Positions 7,742 to 16,341 are shown, counted from the first letter of the stretch. The stretch is DNA of 64,000 bases from Bacillota bacterium (GCA_023435895.1 JAEZLH010000005.1:25018-89017); one strand, 5' to 3'. A program made the numbers and translations. The notes: generated by a model not told the origin, from the sequence alone.

Positions 7742-9367
7742 TTGAATTCAAATAAGATAATCAAATCAAAACGCACGGCTGTCCCGGATAGCAACAGCCT
7801 TCCTACCAATATCCTTGATACTGCGAAACCCCTATCTCAGTCCATCATCTGGAAGCTTCAAGCCGAATTTTATGAAAAGCAGGGGCCGGAGGCCTGGAGT
7901 CGTGGGATTGTTCCTCAATATATCACCACCAATCCCTATATCGCCAATCTTTATGCAAAAACGGTATTCGGTTATTGCAGGGATTTTGTGTCTCAAAAGG
8001 ATTTCGACCCTACAACCACTATTTATATTATGGAACTTGCTGCCGGAGTGGGACGGTTTACTTATACCTTCTTAAAAAGATTTATGAATATGCTCGAACG
8101 TTCTTCTTTGAAGGGCTTAAAATTCTGTTACCTGATTACCGATCTTGCAGAGCGAAATGTGCAGTATTGGTTAAATCACAGTTATCTAAAACCCTATTTC
8201 GAGAGTGGTGTTTTAGATTGTGCTACCTTTGATATGACAAAAGACGAGGAGTTACATCTACGATATAGCAAAAAGCTATTAAGTATGGACAATCTCCATA
8301 ACCCTCTGATTCTATTTGCGAATTATACTTTCGACAGCCTTCCACAGGATACCTTTTATGTAAAAGAAGGAACTCTTTATGAAGGGCTCATAACTGTCTA
8401 CTCCGAGAAAGATTCCGCTGATTTAAGTGACCACTCCATTCTTGCAGGGCTTGATTATGAATATACCGATCATCTTATTGATGGCAGTTCTTATTATGAA
8501 GAGCCTAATGCGAATGAACTTCTTCTCTATTATAAAGATTGTCTTGACGATAGTGCCTTTAGCGTACCGATTGTTGCACTAAGATGCATTACCCGTTTAA
8601 GAAAGCTGTTTGGTGATGATATCTTATTGATTTCTTCCGATAAGGGTTATCGCAACCTATCATCCATGGAGAAAATCTATCATCCCTTTCTCTCAAAGCA
8701 TGGTTCCATCTCACTGACCGTTAATTTTCATGGTATGGAATTATTCTTTAAGAGCCTTGGAGGCAGCGCGGTGCACTCCATCTATGATCACGAAAATGTC
8801 ACTATGTCCATGTTCTTGTTGAGCAATCGTTCCCATGATTTTTTGGAGACAAAGTTAGCTTATGAAGAAATTATTGAACATATAGGGCCGGATGATTTTT
8901 ATATACTAAAGAAAGCAGTTGTCCCACATCATGAAACCCTGACCACCAAGGAACTGTTAACCTTTCTTAGATATACCGTATGGGATGCAAGAACCTTTTT
9001 GGAATTCTATAACACATTGTTGAAAAGAATTGGAGAGGAAGAGGATTTCCCGAAAGACGAGCTGGTGAATGTGATCCATAAAATTTGGGAACATTACTTT
9101 CCCATTGGAGAAGAAGGTGACCTGGCTTCCTGCTTCGCCTCTTTGTTGGCGTATTTTGGACAGGACGAGGATGCAATCACTCTCTTTAATGCCTCCCTTG
9201 ATATCTATGGGGAGGACCCCGGTGTACATTATGAAATTGCACTCTGTTATTTTAACTTACAAGAGTTTGAGAAATCCTTGCAACACCTTAATAAATCCCT
9301 GCTTTTAGAGCCTGGATATGAAGAGAGCTTAGTACTAAGAAATGTAGTGGAGGAGCTGATGAGTTAA
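7742..9367 (+). CDS. MidA-like SAM-dependent methyltransferase fused to C-terminal TPRs
   Basis: A 541-residue protein. The N-terminal ~330 residues show a class I methyltransferase signature: MELAAGVGRFTYTF (SAM loop), then CYLITDLAE (acidic strand-2 end), and LFANYTFDSLPQ, which resembles the ANEFFDALP motif of the MidA (COG1565) family. The last ~100 residues contain TPR-like helices (EDAITLFNASLDIYG, VHYEIALCYFNLQEFEKSL). MidA methylates the complex I subunit NDUFS2 in mitochondria; the target here is unknown, and the TPRs suggest a protein partner. The TTG at 7742 is chosen because GGAGG ends 8 bases upstream; an upstream in-frame start at 7694 has no SD. The family call is moderate and the fusion is clear. 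Confidence 0.75.
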   Translation: MNSNKIIKSKRTAVPDSNSLPTNILDTAKPLSQSIIWKLQAEFYEKQGPEAWSRGIVPQYITTNPYIANLYAKTVFGYCRDFVSQKDFDPTTTIYIMELAAGVGRFTYTFLKRFMNMLERSSLKGLKFCYLITDLAERNVQYWLNHSYLKPYFESGVLDCATFDMTKDEELHLRYSKKLLSMDNLHNPLILFANYTFDSLPQDTFYVKEGTLYEGLITVYSEKDSADLSDHSILAGLDYEYTDHLIDGSSYYEEPNANELLLYYKDCLDDSAFSVPIVALRCITRLRKLFGDDILLISSDKGYRNLSSMEKIYHPFLSKHGSISLTVNFHGMELFFKSLGGSAVHSIYDHENVTMSMFLLSNRSHDFLETKLAYEEIIEHIGPDDFYILKKAVVPHHETLTTKELLTFLRYTVWDARTFLEFYNTLLKRIGEEEDFPKDELVNVIHKIWEHYFPIGEEGDLASCFASLLAYFGQDEDAITLFNASLDIYGEDPGVHYEIALCYFNLQEFEKSLQHLNKSLLLEPGYEESLVLRNVVEELMS

Positions 9368-9564
9368 TCAGTTGGTACTTAAGCTATATTTTACTATCTG
9401 TTTTGATAATAACGAACTTCAAAGTTATAATTAAGGTTTGTTTCGAACGTCGAATGTCCCATATATATTATGGATATCGTCATTTACATCCATCGAAAGG
9501 CTCGTATTACAATAATCTCTGTTTTAAGGAGCCTTCATCTCCTGAATCAATTTTTGGGTAAAAA

Positions 9565-9620
9565 ATTAATCTCATGCATTGTATTGATATCTTATAATCG
9601 ATACATTGCATGAGATTAAT
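9565..9620 (-). terminator. terminator shared by convergent genes
   Basis: ATTAATCTCATGCATTGTAT (9565-9584) pairs with ATACATTGCATGAGATTAAT (9601-9620) with one mismatch, a ~20-bp stem with a 16-base loop. Read on the minus strand the stem runs into ATTTTTTACCC, a good U-tract for the flavodiiron gene. It may also stop the methyltransferase transcript. Confidence 0.7.
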
Positions 9621-9645
9621 ATTATTATTCAGTGTAATTTATTTC

Positions 9646-10833
9646 TTATAGCTTACCCACCAGTTCCTTGCCGTACTCTCTTATAGCACCCAGTTCCTTA
9701 TCATCAGGAACCCACAAGGATCGATGTCCTTCATCTACCAACTGGAACCCACCTTTTTTTAGTTCTTCATTTAGAAGTTTCACTACTTCTCCGCTCCAGC
9801 CGTAGCTACCAAAGGATGCTGCTGCTTTTTTCTTAAATTTTAATCCTTTTATCATCTCCATCAGTCCACCGATAGAATGAAGATATCCGTTATTCACAGT
9901 CGGGGAACCTATCAGGATTGCTCTGGAACGAAATACATCGGTAATGATATCGTTCTTATCTGTTTTAGATGCGTTATGAAGCTTTACCGTAAGCTCAGGG
10001 TTTGCTTCGCGAATTCCACTGGCAATGGCTTCTGCCATCTTTCTTGTTGCATTCCACATGGTATCATAGATAATCGTTACTTGATTTTCTTGATAATCAT
10101 TTGCCCATTCAAGATATTTCTCAACAATTTGTGTAGGATTTTCCTTCCATATCACGCCGTGGCTTGGGCAAATCAGATCTACAGGAAGCTGGAAGCCAAG
10201 TACCTCATGAATTTTCTTTGTCACAAGTCCGCTAAAGGGTGTCAGAATATTGGCATAATATTTGATAGCTTCTTCAAATAGTTCACTGTCATCCACACAA
10301 TCATTATAGAGGGATTCTGTTGCATAATGCTGTCCAAAGGCATCATTGCTAAATAGGATGTTCTCCCCTGTCATATAAGTGAACATGGAATCAGGCCAGT
10401 GCAGCATGGGTGCTTCTACAAAGACTAGTTTATTCTTACCGATATCCAAGGTATCCCCTGTCTTAACGGTAACAAAATTCCAATCCTCATGGTAATGACC
10501 CTTTAAAATCTGGGCTCCTTTTGCAGTACAATATATGGGAGTGTTCGGAATCTCTCTTAATAATTCCGGCAAGGCACCGCTGTGATCAATCTCTCCGTGA
10601 TTGGCAATAATATAGTCAATCTTATTTAAATCAATCTCCTGCTTTAGTCGATTAACAAATTCCTTATCAAAAGGCTGCCAAACAGTATCAATTAATACTA
10701 CTTTTTCATCCCTAACTAAATATGAATTATATGAGGAACCTCTTCTTGTAGAGTATTCATCTCCGTGAAAGCTTTTTAACTCCCAATCCACTTTTCCTAC
10801 CCAAGTAACCATCTCTGTTATTTTCTTACCCAT
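9646..10833 (-). CDS. fprA: A-type flavoprotein / flavodiiron protein FprA
   Basis: A 395-residue cytosolic flavodiiron protein that reduces O2 to water and/or NO to N2O, protecting anaerobes. The metallo-beta-lactamase-like half carries the di-iron ligand set: NHGEIDHSG (H-x-E-x-D-H), LHWPDSM, FSNDAFGQH and CPSHGVIW. The C-terminal ~150 residues form the FMN-binding flavodoxin domain (IIYDTMWNATRKMAEAI, SPTVNNGYL, SFGSYGWSG). There is no fused rubredoxin. The start MGKKITEM at 10833 follows GGAGGAAT; an upstream in-frame ATG (10851) overlaps that SD. The upstream region has a CRP/FNR-type palindrome placed exactly as in front of the RIC gene, so both are probably controlled by the linked regulator. 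Confidence 0.93.
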   Translation of the reverse strand: MGKKITEMVTWVGKVDWELKSFHGDEYSTRRGSSYNSYLVRDEKVVLIDTVWQPFDKEFVNRLKQEIDLNKIDYIIANHGEIDHSGALPELLREIPNTPIYCTAKGAQILKGHYHEDWNFVTVKTGDTLDIGKNKLVFVEAPMLHWPDSMFTYMTGENILFSNDAFGQHYATESLYNDCVDDSELFEEAIKYYANILTPFSGLVTKKIHEVLGFQLPVDLICPSHGVIWKENPTQIVEKYLEWANDYQENQVTIIYDTMWNATRKMAEAIASGIREANPELTVKLHNASKTDKNDIITDVFRSRAILIGSPTVNNGYLHSIGGLMEMIKGLKFKKKAAASFGSYGWSGEVVKLLNEELKKGGFQLVDEGHRSLWVPDDKELGAIREYGKELVGKL

Positions 10834-10894
10834 ATCTATTCCTCCGTTCATTTGATTTATAAGTATTTTTGTTTGTTTGTCTGTCTATGTTAAA

Positions 10895-10936
10895 ATTATA
10901 ACTTATAGTATAGGTAAAAACCATGATTCAAATCAC
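10895..10936 (-). promoter_or_regulatory. CRP/FNR-type class II promoter of fprA
   Basis: On the minus strand TGTGATTTGAATCAT (core 10923-10936, TGAT-N4-ATCA) precedes TATAAT (complement of 10895-10900). The distance from dyad centre to the first T of the -10 box is 29.5 bases, putting the dyad at about -41.5, the class II activator position. There is no good -35 hexamer, as expected for an activator-dependent promoter. The same spacing recurs at the RIC promoter. Confidence 0.65.
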
Positions 10937-11188
10937 ATTTTGTACATAATCTTTATAGATTTGGTTCTGTTCACTCCCAATTTAGAACTTGGTATAATGA
11001 TTACGATAAATGATTTCCAAAGAGGAGTATTTGAATTCTTCTTAATCATATCCTCAACTTTGACTGGGAGGAACAGTAGCACAGATTTGTTTAAACGTTA
11101 AATTCCCACAGTGTAAAACAGGGTTTTGAAACACTTCACAAAATCCTTAAGAAATACTTAATATTTCATTAAAATCATCTGTACTCTA

Positions 11189-11216
11189 TTGTTTCATTTT
11201 TCCATTCATGTATAAT
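11189..11216 (+). promoter_or_regulatory. sigma-A promoter of the DUF3137-lemA pair
   Basis: TTGTTT (11189-11194) and TATAAT (11211-11216) are separated by 16 bases. The predicted start lies ~25 bases before the GTG start codon. The rest of the 415-base gap shows only this and the fprA promoter. Confidence 0.6.
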
Positions 11217-11248
11217 AATGCTATATTTATAAGATGGGTGGGTAAGTT

Positions 11249-12214
11249 GTGGAACAATCATTTTTACAAATCGAGACGTTAAGGTGTAGGGTACTCGCCT
11301 TATTCAAAAAATCATGTTGGATAGCATTAGCGGTAACTATTATCTTTTCGCTAATTTTAATACCCCAGGAGAATTCCATTTTTTCCTTTGCTTTGGCTGC
11401 AATTATTGGTATAGGTGCCGGTTTCCTAGCAGCATATCTTATGGGCTTCTTTCGTGCAAGCAAGGAATATGCGCGCCAGTTTAAAGCTGCTTTTGTTGAA
11501 ATACCAATGAATCATACTTTCTCCCATGTGTTTTATGATGGTGAAAAAGGGTTAAATCAGGATCTTATTCGCCACACTGGAATTATGGCGTTAGGAAATA
11601 TTTATCACTCCAACGATTATGTGAGTGGAAGCTACCGGGATGTTCACTTTACAAGAGCTGATGTTATAATTCAACAGCATGTAAGCACCGGTAAGACCTC
11701 CTATACAGTGACGTATTTGAATGGGCGTTGGCTAATCTTTGATTTTAATAAAAATTTTCATTTTGATTTGCAGATTATCGATAAAGATTTCATTGCTTCT
11801 CAAAAGAAAAATTCTATCTTTACAGAGAGCAACGAACGGCGACATAGAATCAAGCTGGAGGATATGGAGTTCAATGAGCTTTTTCAGGTATACTGTCAAG
11901 ATGATCATGAAGCCTATTATATATTAACACCCCAGTTTATGGCTGTATTAAAGGAACTGAAGGAAACCCTTGGGGGAGCGCTTATGTTAGGCTTTATTGA
12001 TAATCAGCTTCATGTAGCTATTCATACAAATAAAGATGCCATGGAGCCAAAATTGTTTGAAAAGCCGGACTTTAACAGGATACAACAGGAAGTGCAAGGA
12101 GAAATTGATGTTATCATCAATATCATTGATAGCTTAGAGTTAGATAGAGACCTTTATTGTAAAGCATCGCGCAGTTCACAAACAGCCTGCGCATCCGAAT
12201 TCAGAGGGGAGTAA
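11249..12214 (+). CDS. DUF3137 (galanin-like) membrane protein
   Basis: A 321-residue protein with two N-terminal membrane segments (residues ~24-42 and ~47-68), then a cytoplasmic domain of the DUF3137 type (MALGNIYHSNDYVSGSYRDV, DVIIQQH, FNGRWLIFDFNK-like core, SNERRHRIKLED). DUF3137 proteins are often encoded beside LemA, as here; their function is not established. The GTG start follows a GGTGGG SD. The gene ends 5 bases before lemA, so they form a two-gene operon. Confidence 0.8.
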   Translation: MEQSFLQIETLRCRVLALFKKSCWIALAVTIIFSLILIPQENSIFSFALAAIIGIGAGFLAAYLMGFFRASKEYARQFKAAFVEIPMNHTFSHVFYDGEKGLNQDLIRHTGIMALGNIYHSNDYVSGSYRDVHFTRADVIIQQHVSTGKTSYTVTYLNGRWLIFDFNKNFHFDLQIIDKDFIASQKKNSIFTESNERRHRIKLEDMEFNELFQVYCQDDHEAYYILTPQFMAVLKELKETLGGALMLGFIDNQLHVAIHTNKDAMEPKLFEKPDFNRIQQEVQGEIDVIINIIDSLELDRDLYCKASRSSQTACASEFRGE

Positions 12215-12219
12215 TCGTA

Positions 12220-12771
12220 TTGAAAGAATTTAGTGGATTTTTTATTATATTAATCATTATCGCAATCGTTATTCTATGGTATATTTCTGCCATGAATGAC
12301 CTTCGGCGTACCTCTGTTAAAGTAGAGGAAGCACTTTCTGACATCGATGTTGCCTTAATCAAACGTCATGATGTATTAACTAAGATGCTAGATATCACAA
12401 AGAGTTATGCCAAATACGAAAAGGAAGTCATGTTTGAAACCATACGGCTTCGTTCCGGCATTAGCAACGCTGAGCGAAACAGTGCAATCAACACTCTGGA
12501 TCAGGCAAGCCAGTTCATTCATGCAGTTGCCGAGAATTACCCTCAGTTAAAATCCAGTGAAAACTTTAGGCAATTACAGCTTTCTGTTATGGATACAGAG
12601 GAGCATCTTCAGGCTGCAAGGCGTCTTTATAACGGTAATGTATCCAGACTTAATCAAAAGATCGTCAGCTTCCCTACCAGCTTTGTTGCAAATAATCTTC
12701 ATATGAAACAACAAGAATTTTTTGAAGCAGAGGAAGCAAAAAAGCAGGATGTCACAATGGATATTTTCTAA
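12220..12771 (+). CDS. LemA family protein
   Basis: A 183-residue protein with a single N-terminal membrane helix (~5-24, FFIILIIIAIVILWYIS) and a long helical cytoplasmic or external part: DLRRTSVKVEEALSDIDV, LIKRHDVLTKMLDITKSYAKYE, ARRLYNGNVSRLNQKIVSFP. These are hallmark LemA motifs. LemA proteins are widespread and membrane-anchored, with unknown molecular role. The start is TTG at 12220, with AGAGGGGAG overlapping the end of the DUF3137 gene. No HtpX-type protease gene follows. Confidence 0.9.
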   Translation: MKEFSGFFIILIIIAIVILWYISAMNDLRRTSVKVEEALSDIDVALIKRHDVLTKMLDITKSYAKYEKEVMFETIRLRSGISNAERNSAINTLDQASQFIHAVAENYPQLKSSENFRQLQLSVMDTEEHLQAARRLYNGNVSRLNQKIVSFPTSFVANNLHMKQQEFFEAEEAKKQDVTMDIF

Positions 12772-12870
12772 TTAAGAGATTTTTGATTGTCCTTATATTT
12801 TAATTGTTTGGTGATAAGATTGCTCTCTATCCGAATTTATTTTGCTTCAATTTTATTTTAATACCGAAAA

Positions 12871-12944
12871 AAGGGCTGCAACATTATTTTTCTCCAAGAA
12901 GTTATGTTACCATATAGCCTTGGAATCCTACTGTTGCAGCCCTT
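12871..12944 (-). terminator. nested, long-loop terminator with RNA-like internal structure
   Basis: A perfect 13-bp outer stem (12871-12883 with 12932-12944) encloses a second 6-bp stem (12893-12898 with 12919-12924). On the minus strand this in turn encloses TATG-GTAA-CATA, a 4-bp stem with a GNRA-type tetraloop. The minus-strand 3' side reads CCCTTTTTTCGG, a good U-tract, so it ends the DUF438 operon. LemA converges from the other side. A 15-base palindrome (12947-12961) flanks it. Confidence 0.65.
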
Positions 12945-13076
12945 ACATTCTCTTAGAGAATTCTTAATTTCATATCGTTCCTATCCATGCATTGTACATC
13001 TTCTAGTTCTGTCTGTTTTTCAATTTGGCATCCTAATATTTAATCATATTATTCCTGTATTCAACCATGATGAGCA

Positions 13077-14291
13077 CTATTCAGACAATAATCTCTTCTC
13101 TCCTTGGATTTCCTGAATCGGTTTGATATCCTGCGTCACCTCAAGCACGCCAAGGTATTCACCCTGATCATTTCTTACTGCATAATAGCGGATTAATACC
13201 AATTTATTACCCATCTTAATCCAAAAGTCCTCATGATCCTTTGCCCCACTCTTGAAATCCTCTACAATCTTTTCTACAATATGGACGCTTGCCGGTGGAT
13301 GACAATTGGATACATTCCTTCCGATGATTGCCTTCGTTCTGGGAAAGGTTCTCTCCTTCCCCTCCGAGAAGTATTTCACAAGATCGTTCTTATCTACAAA
13401 GGTGATATCAAATGGTAGTGTATTAAGGAGCGCGGTTAGTTCCTCTAACTCAAAGTTTCCGGTGGGCAGGCTTATACGACCAGCTTCCACAGTATTACTC
13501 GAAGTTTCACCAGCAATATCCTTATCCTCCTTTGCAGGTGTCCAAACAGGTACTTTCTCTATAAGATAGCCTATTTCCTTACTTTCATCTGCTATTACCT
13601 TCCACTCATCCTGGGTCAGAGTCTCTAATAACATAGGAAGCATGATATTCTCTTCTTTAAATATCATTTCCTTCACCCTGTTGATGACTTCTTCTGCCTT
13701 TTGCTTTATCTCATCATCACTTTTTTCTTTTTCCTGAATCAGAGCCTTGACCATCTTAATCTCAGCACGGATTTCATCGTCCACACCCCACATAACCTTG
13801 GGCGGAGCTGTAATACCATACTGCTCCATGTAGGGAAAGAGTAGATTTTCTTTACGCAAGTAGTGGATATGAACCTGATATAATTTCTCAAAGCCCTCCA
13901 AAAGTTTATCCCTGTTCAGGCATGCCTTATCGTCATACAGGTATGCATCCAGTTCTTTCTCAATGATTTTCTCTATTTGGCGATTCTCTCTTATTAATGT
14001 ATTTGAGGGATGTCCCGGTATTTCTGTCTGATCCTTGGGTTGATGAATCTCCTCAATGGAGCCTTTGAACACTGCGGCATGTACGTCACAGAGTCTTTGA
14101 ATTTCTTCCACCGGAAGTCCTTCTCTAATTAAAGCACCCTCCGCCTCTGAAATCTCTGTTGCGCTCACTCCCTGAAATGCCTCTTCAAACTGCTCCTTCA
14201 CCTCTTCCACTGATTTTCCGTTATGAAGCTGTTTTATAATTTCTTTAATCGTCTGTTGACGATATTCTCTATTATTAATAAATTCGCTCAT
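13077..14291 (-). CDS. DUF438 - hemerythrin-like - PAS protein
   Basis: A 404-residue cytosolic protein with three parts. DUF438 (~5-75: EIIKQLHNGKSVEEVKEQF, EGALIREGLPVEEIQRLCDVH) is followed by a hemerythrin HHE-like domain (~85-235, with HIHYLRKENLLFPYMEQYG and EENIMLPMLLETLTQDEW supplying His/Glu ligands). The C-terminal PAS-like domain (~275-400) includes LPFDITFVDKNDLVKYFSEG and NCHPPASVHIVEKIVEDF. The family is typical of anaerobes and probably senses or stores O2/NO via the di-iron site. The start at 14291 is set by GGAGGC. It follows the DUF1858 and RIC genes and is probably the last gene of their operon. Confidence 0.88.
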   Translation of the reverse strand: MSEFINNREYRQQTIKEIIKQLHNGKSVEEVKEQFEEAFQGVSATEISEAEGALIREGLPVEEIQRLCDVHAAVFKGSIEEIHQPKDQTEIPGHPSNTLIRENRQIEKIIEKELDAYLYDDKACLNRDKLLEGFEKLYQVHIHYLRKENLLFPYMEQYGITAPPKVMWGVDDEIRAEIKMVKALIQEKEKSDDEIKQKAEEVINRVKEMIFKEENIMLPMLLETLTQDEWKVIADESKEIGYLIEKVPVWTPAKEDKDIAGETSSNTVEAGRISLPTGNFELEELTALLNTLPFDITFVDKNDLVKYFSEGKERTFPRTKAIIGRNVSNCHPPASVHIVEKIVEDFKSGAKDHEDFWIKMGNKLVLIRYYAVRNDQGEYLGVLEVTQDIKPIQEIQGEKRLLSE

Positions 14292-14383
14292 ATTTGCCTC
14301 CATTCCTGCGCAAGTACTCTACCCATTTAATTTGTACTGAGGATTACTTCTTTTACATTTTGCGATGGCGTAACCTTCTCATC

Positions 14384-14611
14384 CTATCTCATCACTTCAA
14401 AACCATGTTCCTGAAAGGTCTTAATAATCTCCTCCATTGGTATCTTCTTTAGAGCCGCTCCCTTCGGAAGCGTCATAAATCTACCGGCTGTTTTAAGCAT
14501 CCCCGGCTTTGTGATATCCGTAAAGCCCAGTCCAGCAAGTATGTCGATTATCTCCGGATATTCACCCACAAGCTCATATATGGTTTTACCCATATCAATC
14601 ATTTTATTCAT
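14384..14611 (-). CDS. DUF1858 domain protein
   Basis: A 75-residue protein with the DUF1858 pattern: TIYELVGEYPEIIDILAGLGF, then a TLPKGAAL segment and a C-terminal amphipathic helix. DUF1858 modules often stand next to or are fused with DUF438/hemerythrin and RIC-type proteins, matching this context. Unlike many homologues it lacks the CxxC-type cysteines of the related DUF542 N-terminal domain of RIC. AAAGGGG precedes the ATG. It is 92 bases upstream of the DUF438 gene and 69 bases downstream of RIC, on the same strand. Confidence 0.85.
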   Translation of the reverse strand: MNKMIDMGKTIYELVGEYPEIIDILAGLGFTDITKPGMLKTAGRFMTLPKGAALKKIPMEEIIKTFQEHGFEVMR

Positions 14612-14680
14612 AGAATACCCCTTTCATGGGATTTCATGCTTACATCAATGCTAAATTGATGACTGTCAGTTCTGTGTATC

Positions 14681-15370
14681 TTATCTGGGACGATACGCCT
14701 TTAGCAAAATATTGTTTTCTAAGTGAATATGCTGATGAAGATCATCCTCCATCTCCTCCAGTAGCTGATAGGTTCTCTCAAAGGTTTGGCAGGCATCCGC
14801 GGGAAGCTGATAATTTCTTGTAATCACTCTCATCTGTTGTAACAATTCCCCTGCAGCCTCATGTTCCTCCATAATGGTTTTCGTCAGCCGGACTATCTCC
14901 TGCTTGTTGTTATCCTCATCATTAAAGTCCGGGAATAACATGCTCTCTTCCTTTAGCAAATGCTGTTCCAAGTCTGTCTTTAGCACACCATACACTCGGT
15001 ATAGATCAAATAGTTCCCCATGCTTTTTGCCATGAACACGAAGCAGCGTATTTAAGTAATTCAAAATCTCCGGAAGTACCTTTCTCATGTATACATGATG
15101 GCTATCTTCAATATATACCGTAAGCTCCTCCGGGCTCATTTCGTCAAAACGATTGCCCTTCCCCTCATATCCTGATATCCGCTCCTGATAAAGCTGGTCT
15201 AACTGCTCGTACAAAGCCACTCTATCTACCTTCTGTTCTTCGATTACAGCGTCAAGCTTTCGGTGCCCTCCACAACAAAAATCAATTCCGAACTTTTTAA
15301 ACACCTCGGTTGCCTTCGGTAATTCCACTACCACTTCACCAATGGATGCATTCTTATCTTGATATTTCAT
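14681..15370 (-). CDS. ric: RIC / ScdA / YtfE-type iron-sulfur cluster repair di-iron protein
   Basis: A 229-residue cytosolic protein that repairs Fe-S clusters damaged by NO or oxidants. The N-terminal DUF542/ScdA_N domain has FGIDFCCGGHRKL. The hemerythrin-like domain supplies di-iron ligands in DSHHVYMRK, RVHGKKHGELF, LEQHLLKEESMLFPDF, EHEAAGELL and LHQHIHLENNILL. The start at 15370 follows GAGGAGG at ideal spacing; the upstream ATG at 15403 has no SD. It is first in the RIC-DUF1858-DUF438 run and is preceded by a perfect TGTGAT-N4-ATCACA operator in class II position. Confidence 0.92.
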   Translation of the reverse strand: MKYQDKNASIGEVVVELPKATEVFKKFGIDFCCGGHRKLDAVIEEQKVDRVALYEQLDQLYQERISGYEGKGNRFDEMSPEELTVYIEDSHHVYMRKVLPEILNYLNTLLRVHGKKHGELFDLYRVYGVLKTDLEQHLLKEESMLFPDFNDEDNNKQEIVRLTKTIMEEHEAAGELLQQMRVITRNYQLPADACQTFERTYQLLEEMEDDLHQHIHLENNILLKAYRPR

Positions 15371-15453
15371 ATTATTATCCTCCTCATCATTCTTATCCTG
15401 CATTTAAGCAGCTATTCTATTAAAATGTGTTTCAAGTACTTCCTTATGACCAC

Positions 15454-15496
15454 ATTATAGAATGTAAGAAGAATAATTTCTGTGATTACAATCACA
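15454..15496 (-). promoter_or_regulatory. CRP/FNR-type class II promoter of the RIC operon
   Basis: TGTGATTACAATCACA (15481-15496) is a perfect TGTGAT-N4-ATCACA dyad. The minus-strand -10 TATAAT is the complement of 15454-15459, 29.5 bases from the dyad centre, so the site sits at about -41.5. No -35 box is visible. Spacing is identical to the fprA promoter. The regulator gene starts ~850 bases away. Confidence 0.72.
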
Positions 15497-15618
15497 TTAT
15501 GGAGAGAATTTTGAGCTAATGTTAATAATAAGATTCGAGAATTATAACTCCTATCATTTAGAGCTTATGGTTAATAAACTCTGTTGCATACGCTATTGAT
15601 TTGAGAATATTTCAAATG

Positions 15619-16341
15619 CTATACAATGAAATCATTTCCTTCTTCCAAGGCTTCTTTATTCAAGATTATTAATGATTTATTAGATATAGTACGAATGATA
15701 TTCTCACTTTCTAACTGACTTAATTTACGGCTGACCGTTTCTCTGGCTACCCCAAGATAGTTCGCCATCCCTTCCCTACTAAGGGGCAATCGGATTATAA
15801 TTCCTTCCTTCCCCTGATTGCCGTATTTCTCACAATAATCCAGAAGGAGAGCATTAATTCTCAAATCCACATTTCTTACTCCCATGCTTTGCATGGAATG
15901 TTCCAGTCGAAGCATCCTTTTACCAAGCTCTTCAATAATCTTAATTCCCATACCCGGATACTGAAGAAGCAATTGTTGAAAATGTTCCTTGGATAACATA
16001 CATATCTTTACTTCTTCTAACGCCTCCACATAATAGGACGCTTTTCTTTGGGTCAGGAGATACTGCTCACCGAAGAAATCACCCTCTGTGAAGAGATAGA
16101 GAATCTGTTCCCGGCCCTCTGGAGTATATTTGTAGGCCTTCACATTTCCCTCATTAATGATTACAATAGAATCCAATCCATCTCCTAATGAAAATATTAA
16201 TTCTCCTTTACGATAATTCTTATGTTGAATCAGCTCGGATATCTTTATCATCTCCTCGTGATTTAAACCTCCGAAGATTGGAACTTTATGCATACACAAA
16301 CGATTATTACAATGGGAACAATTATGGCATTGAACTGACAT
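15619..16341 (-). CDS. CRP/FNR family regulator with N-terminal Cys cluster
   Basis: A 240-residue regulator. The N terminus has four cysteines (C5, C8, C11, C16: CHNCSHCNNRLC), as in FNR-like proteins that carry a redox-sensitive cluster. The cyclic-nucleotide-like beta barrel spans ~20-130 (YRKGELIFSLGDGLDSIVII, EGDFFGEQYLL), then a dimerisation helix. The HTH (~185-225) has the recognition helix GVARETVSRKLSQLE. Its R-E-x-x-x-R spacing equals the CRP residues reading TGTGA, matching the palindromes before fprA and RIC. It probably activates both. An HcpR-like role in nitrosative stress is plausible but inferred. GGAGAAGC precedes the ATG. A -10 TATAAT (complement 16374-16379) may be its promoter. 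Confidence 0.9.
   Translation of the reverse strand: MSVQCHNCSHCNNRLCMHKVPIFGGLNHEEMIKISELIQHKNYRKGELIFSLGDGLDSIVIINEGNVKAYKYTPEGREQILYLFTEGDFFGEQYLLTQRKASYYVEALEEVKICMLSKEHFQQLLLQYPGMGIKIIEELGKRMLRLEHSMQSMGVRNVDLRINALLLDYCEKYGNQGKEGIIIRLPLSREGMANYLGVARETVSRKLSQLESENIIRTISNKSLIILNKEALEEGNDFIV

Noticed and set aside
10877..11101. 74-codon rightward frame next to fprA
   Set aside because: Lacks an SD and overlaps the fprA promoter and operator.
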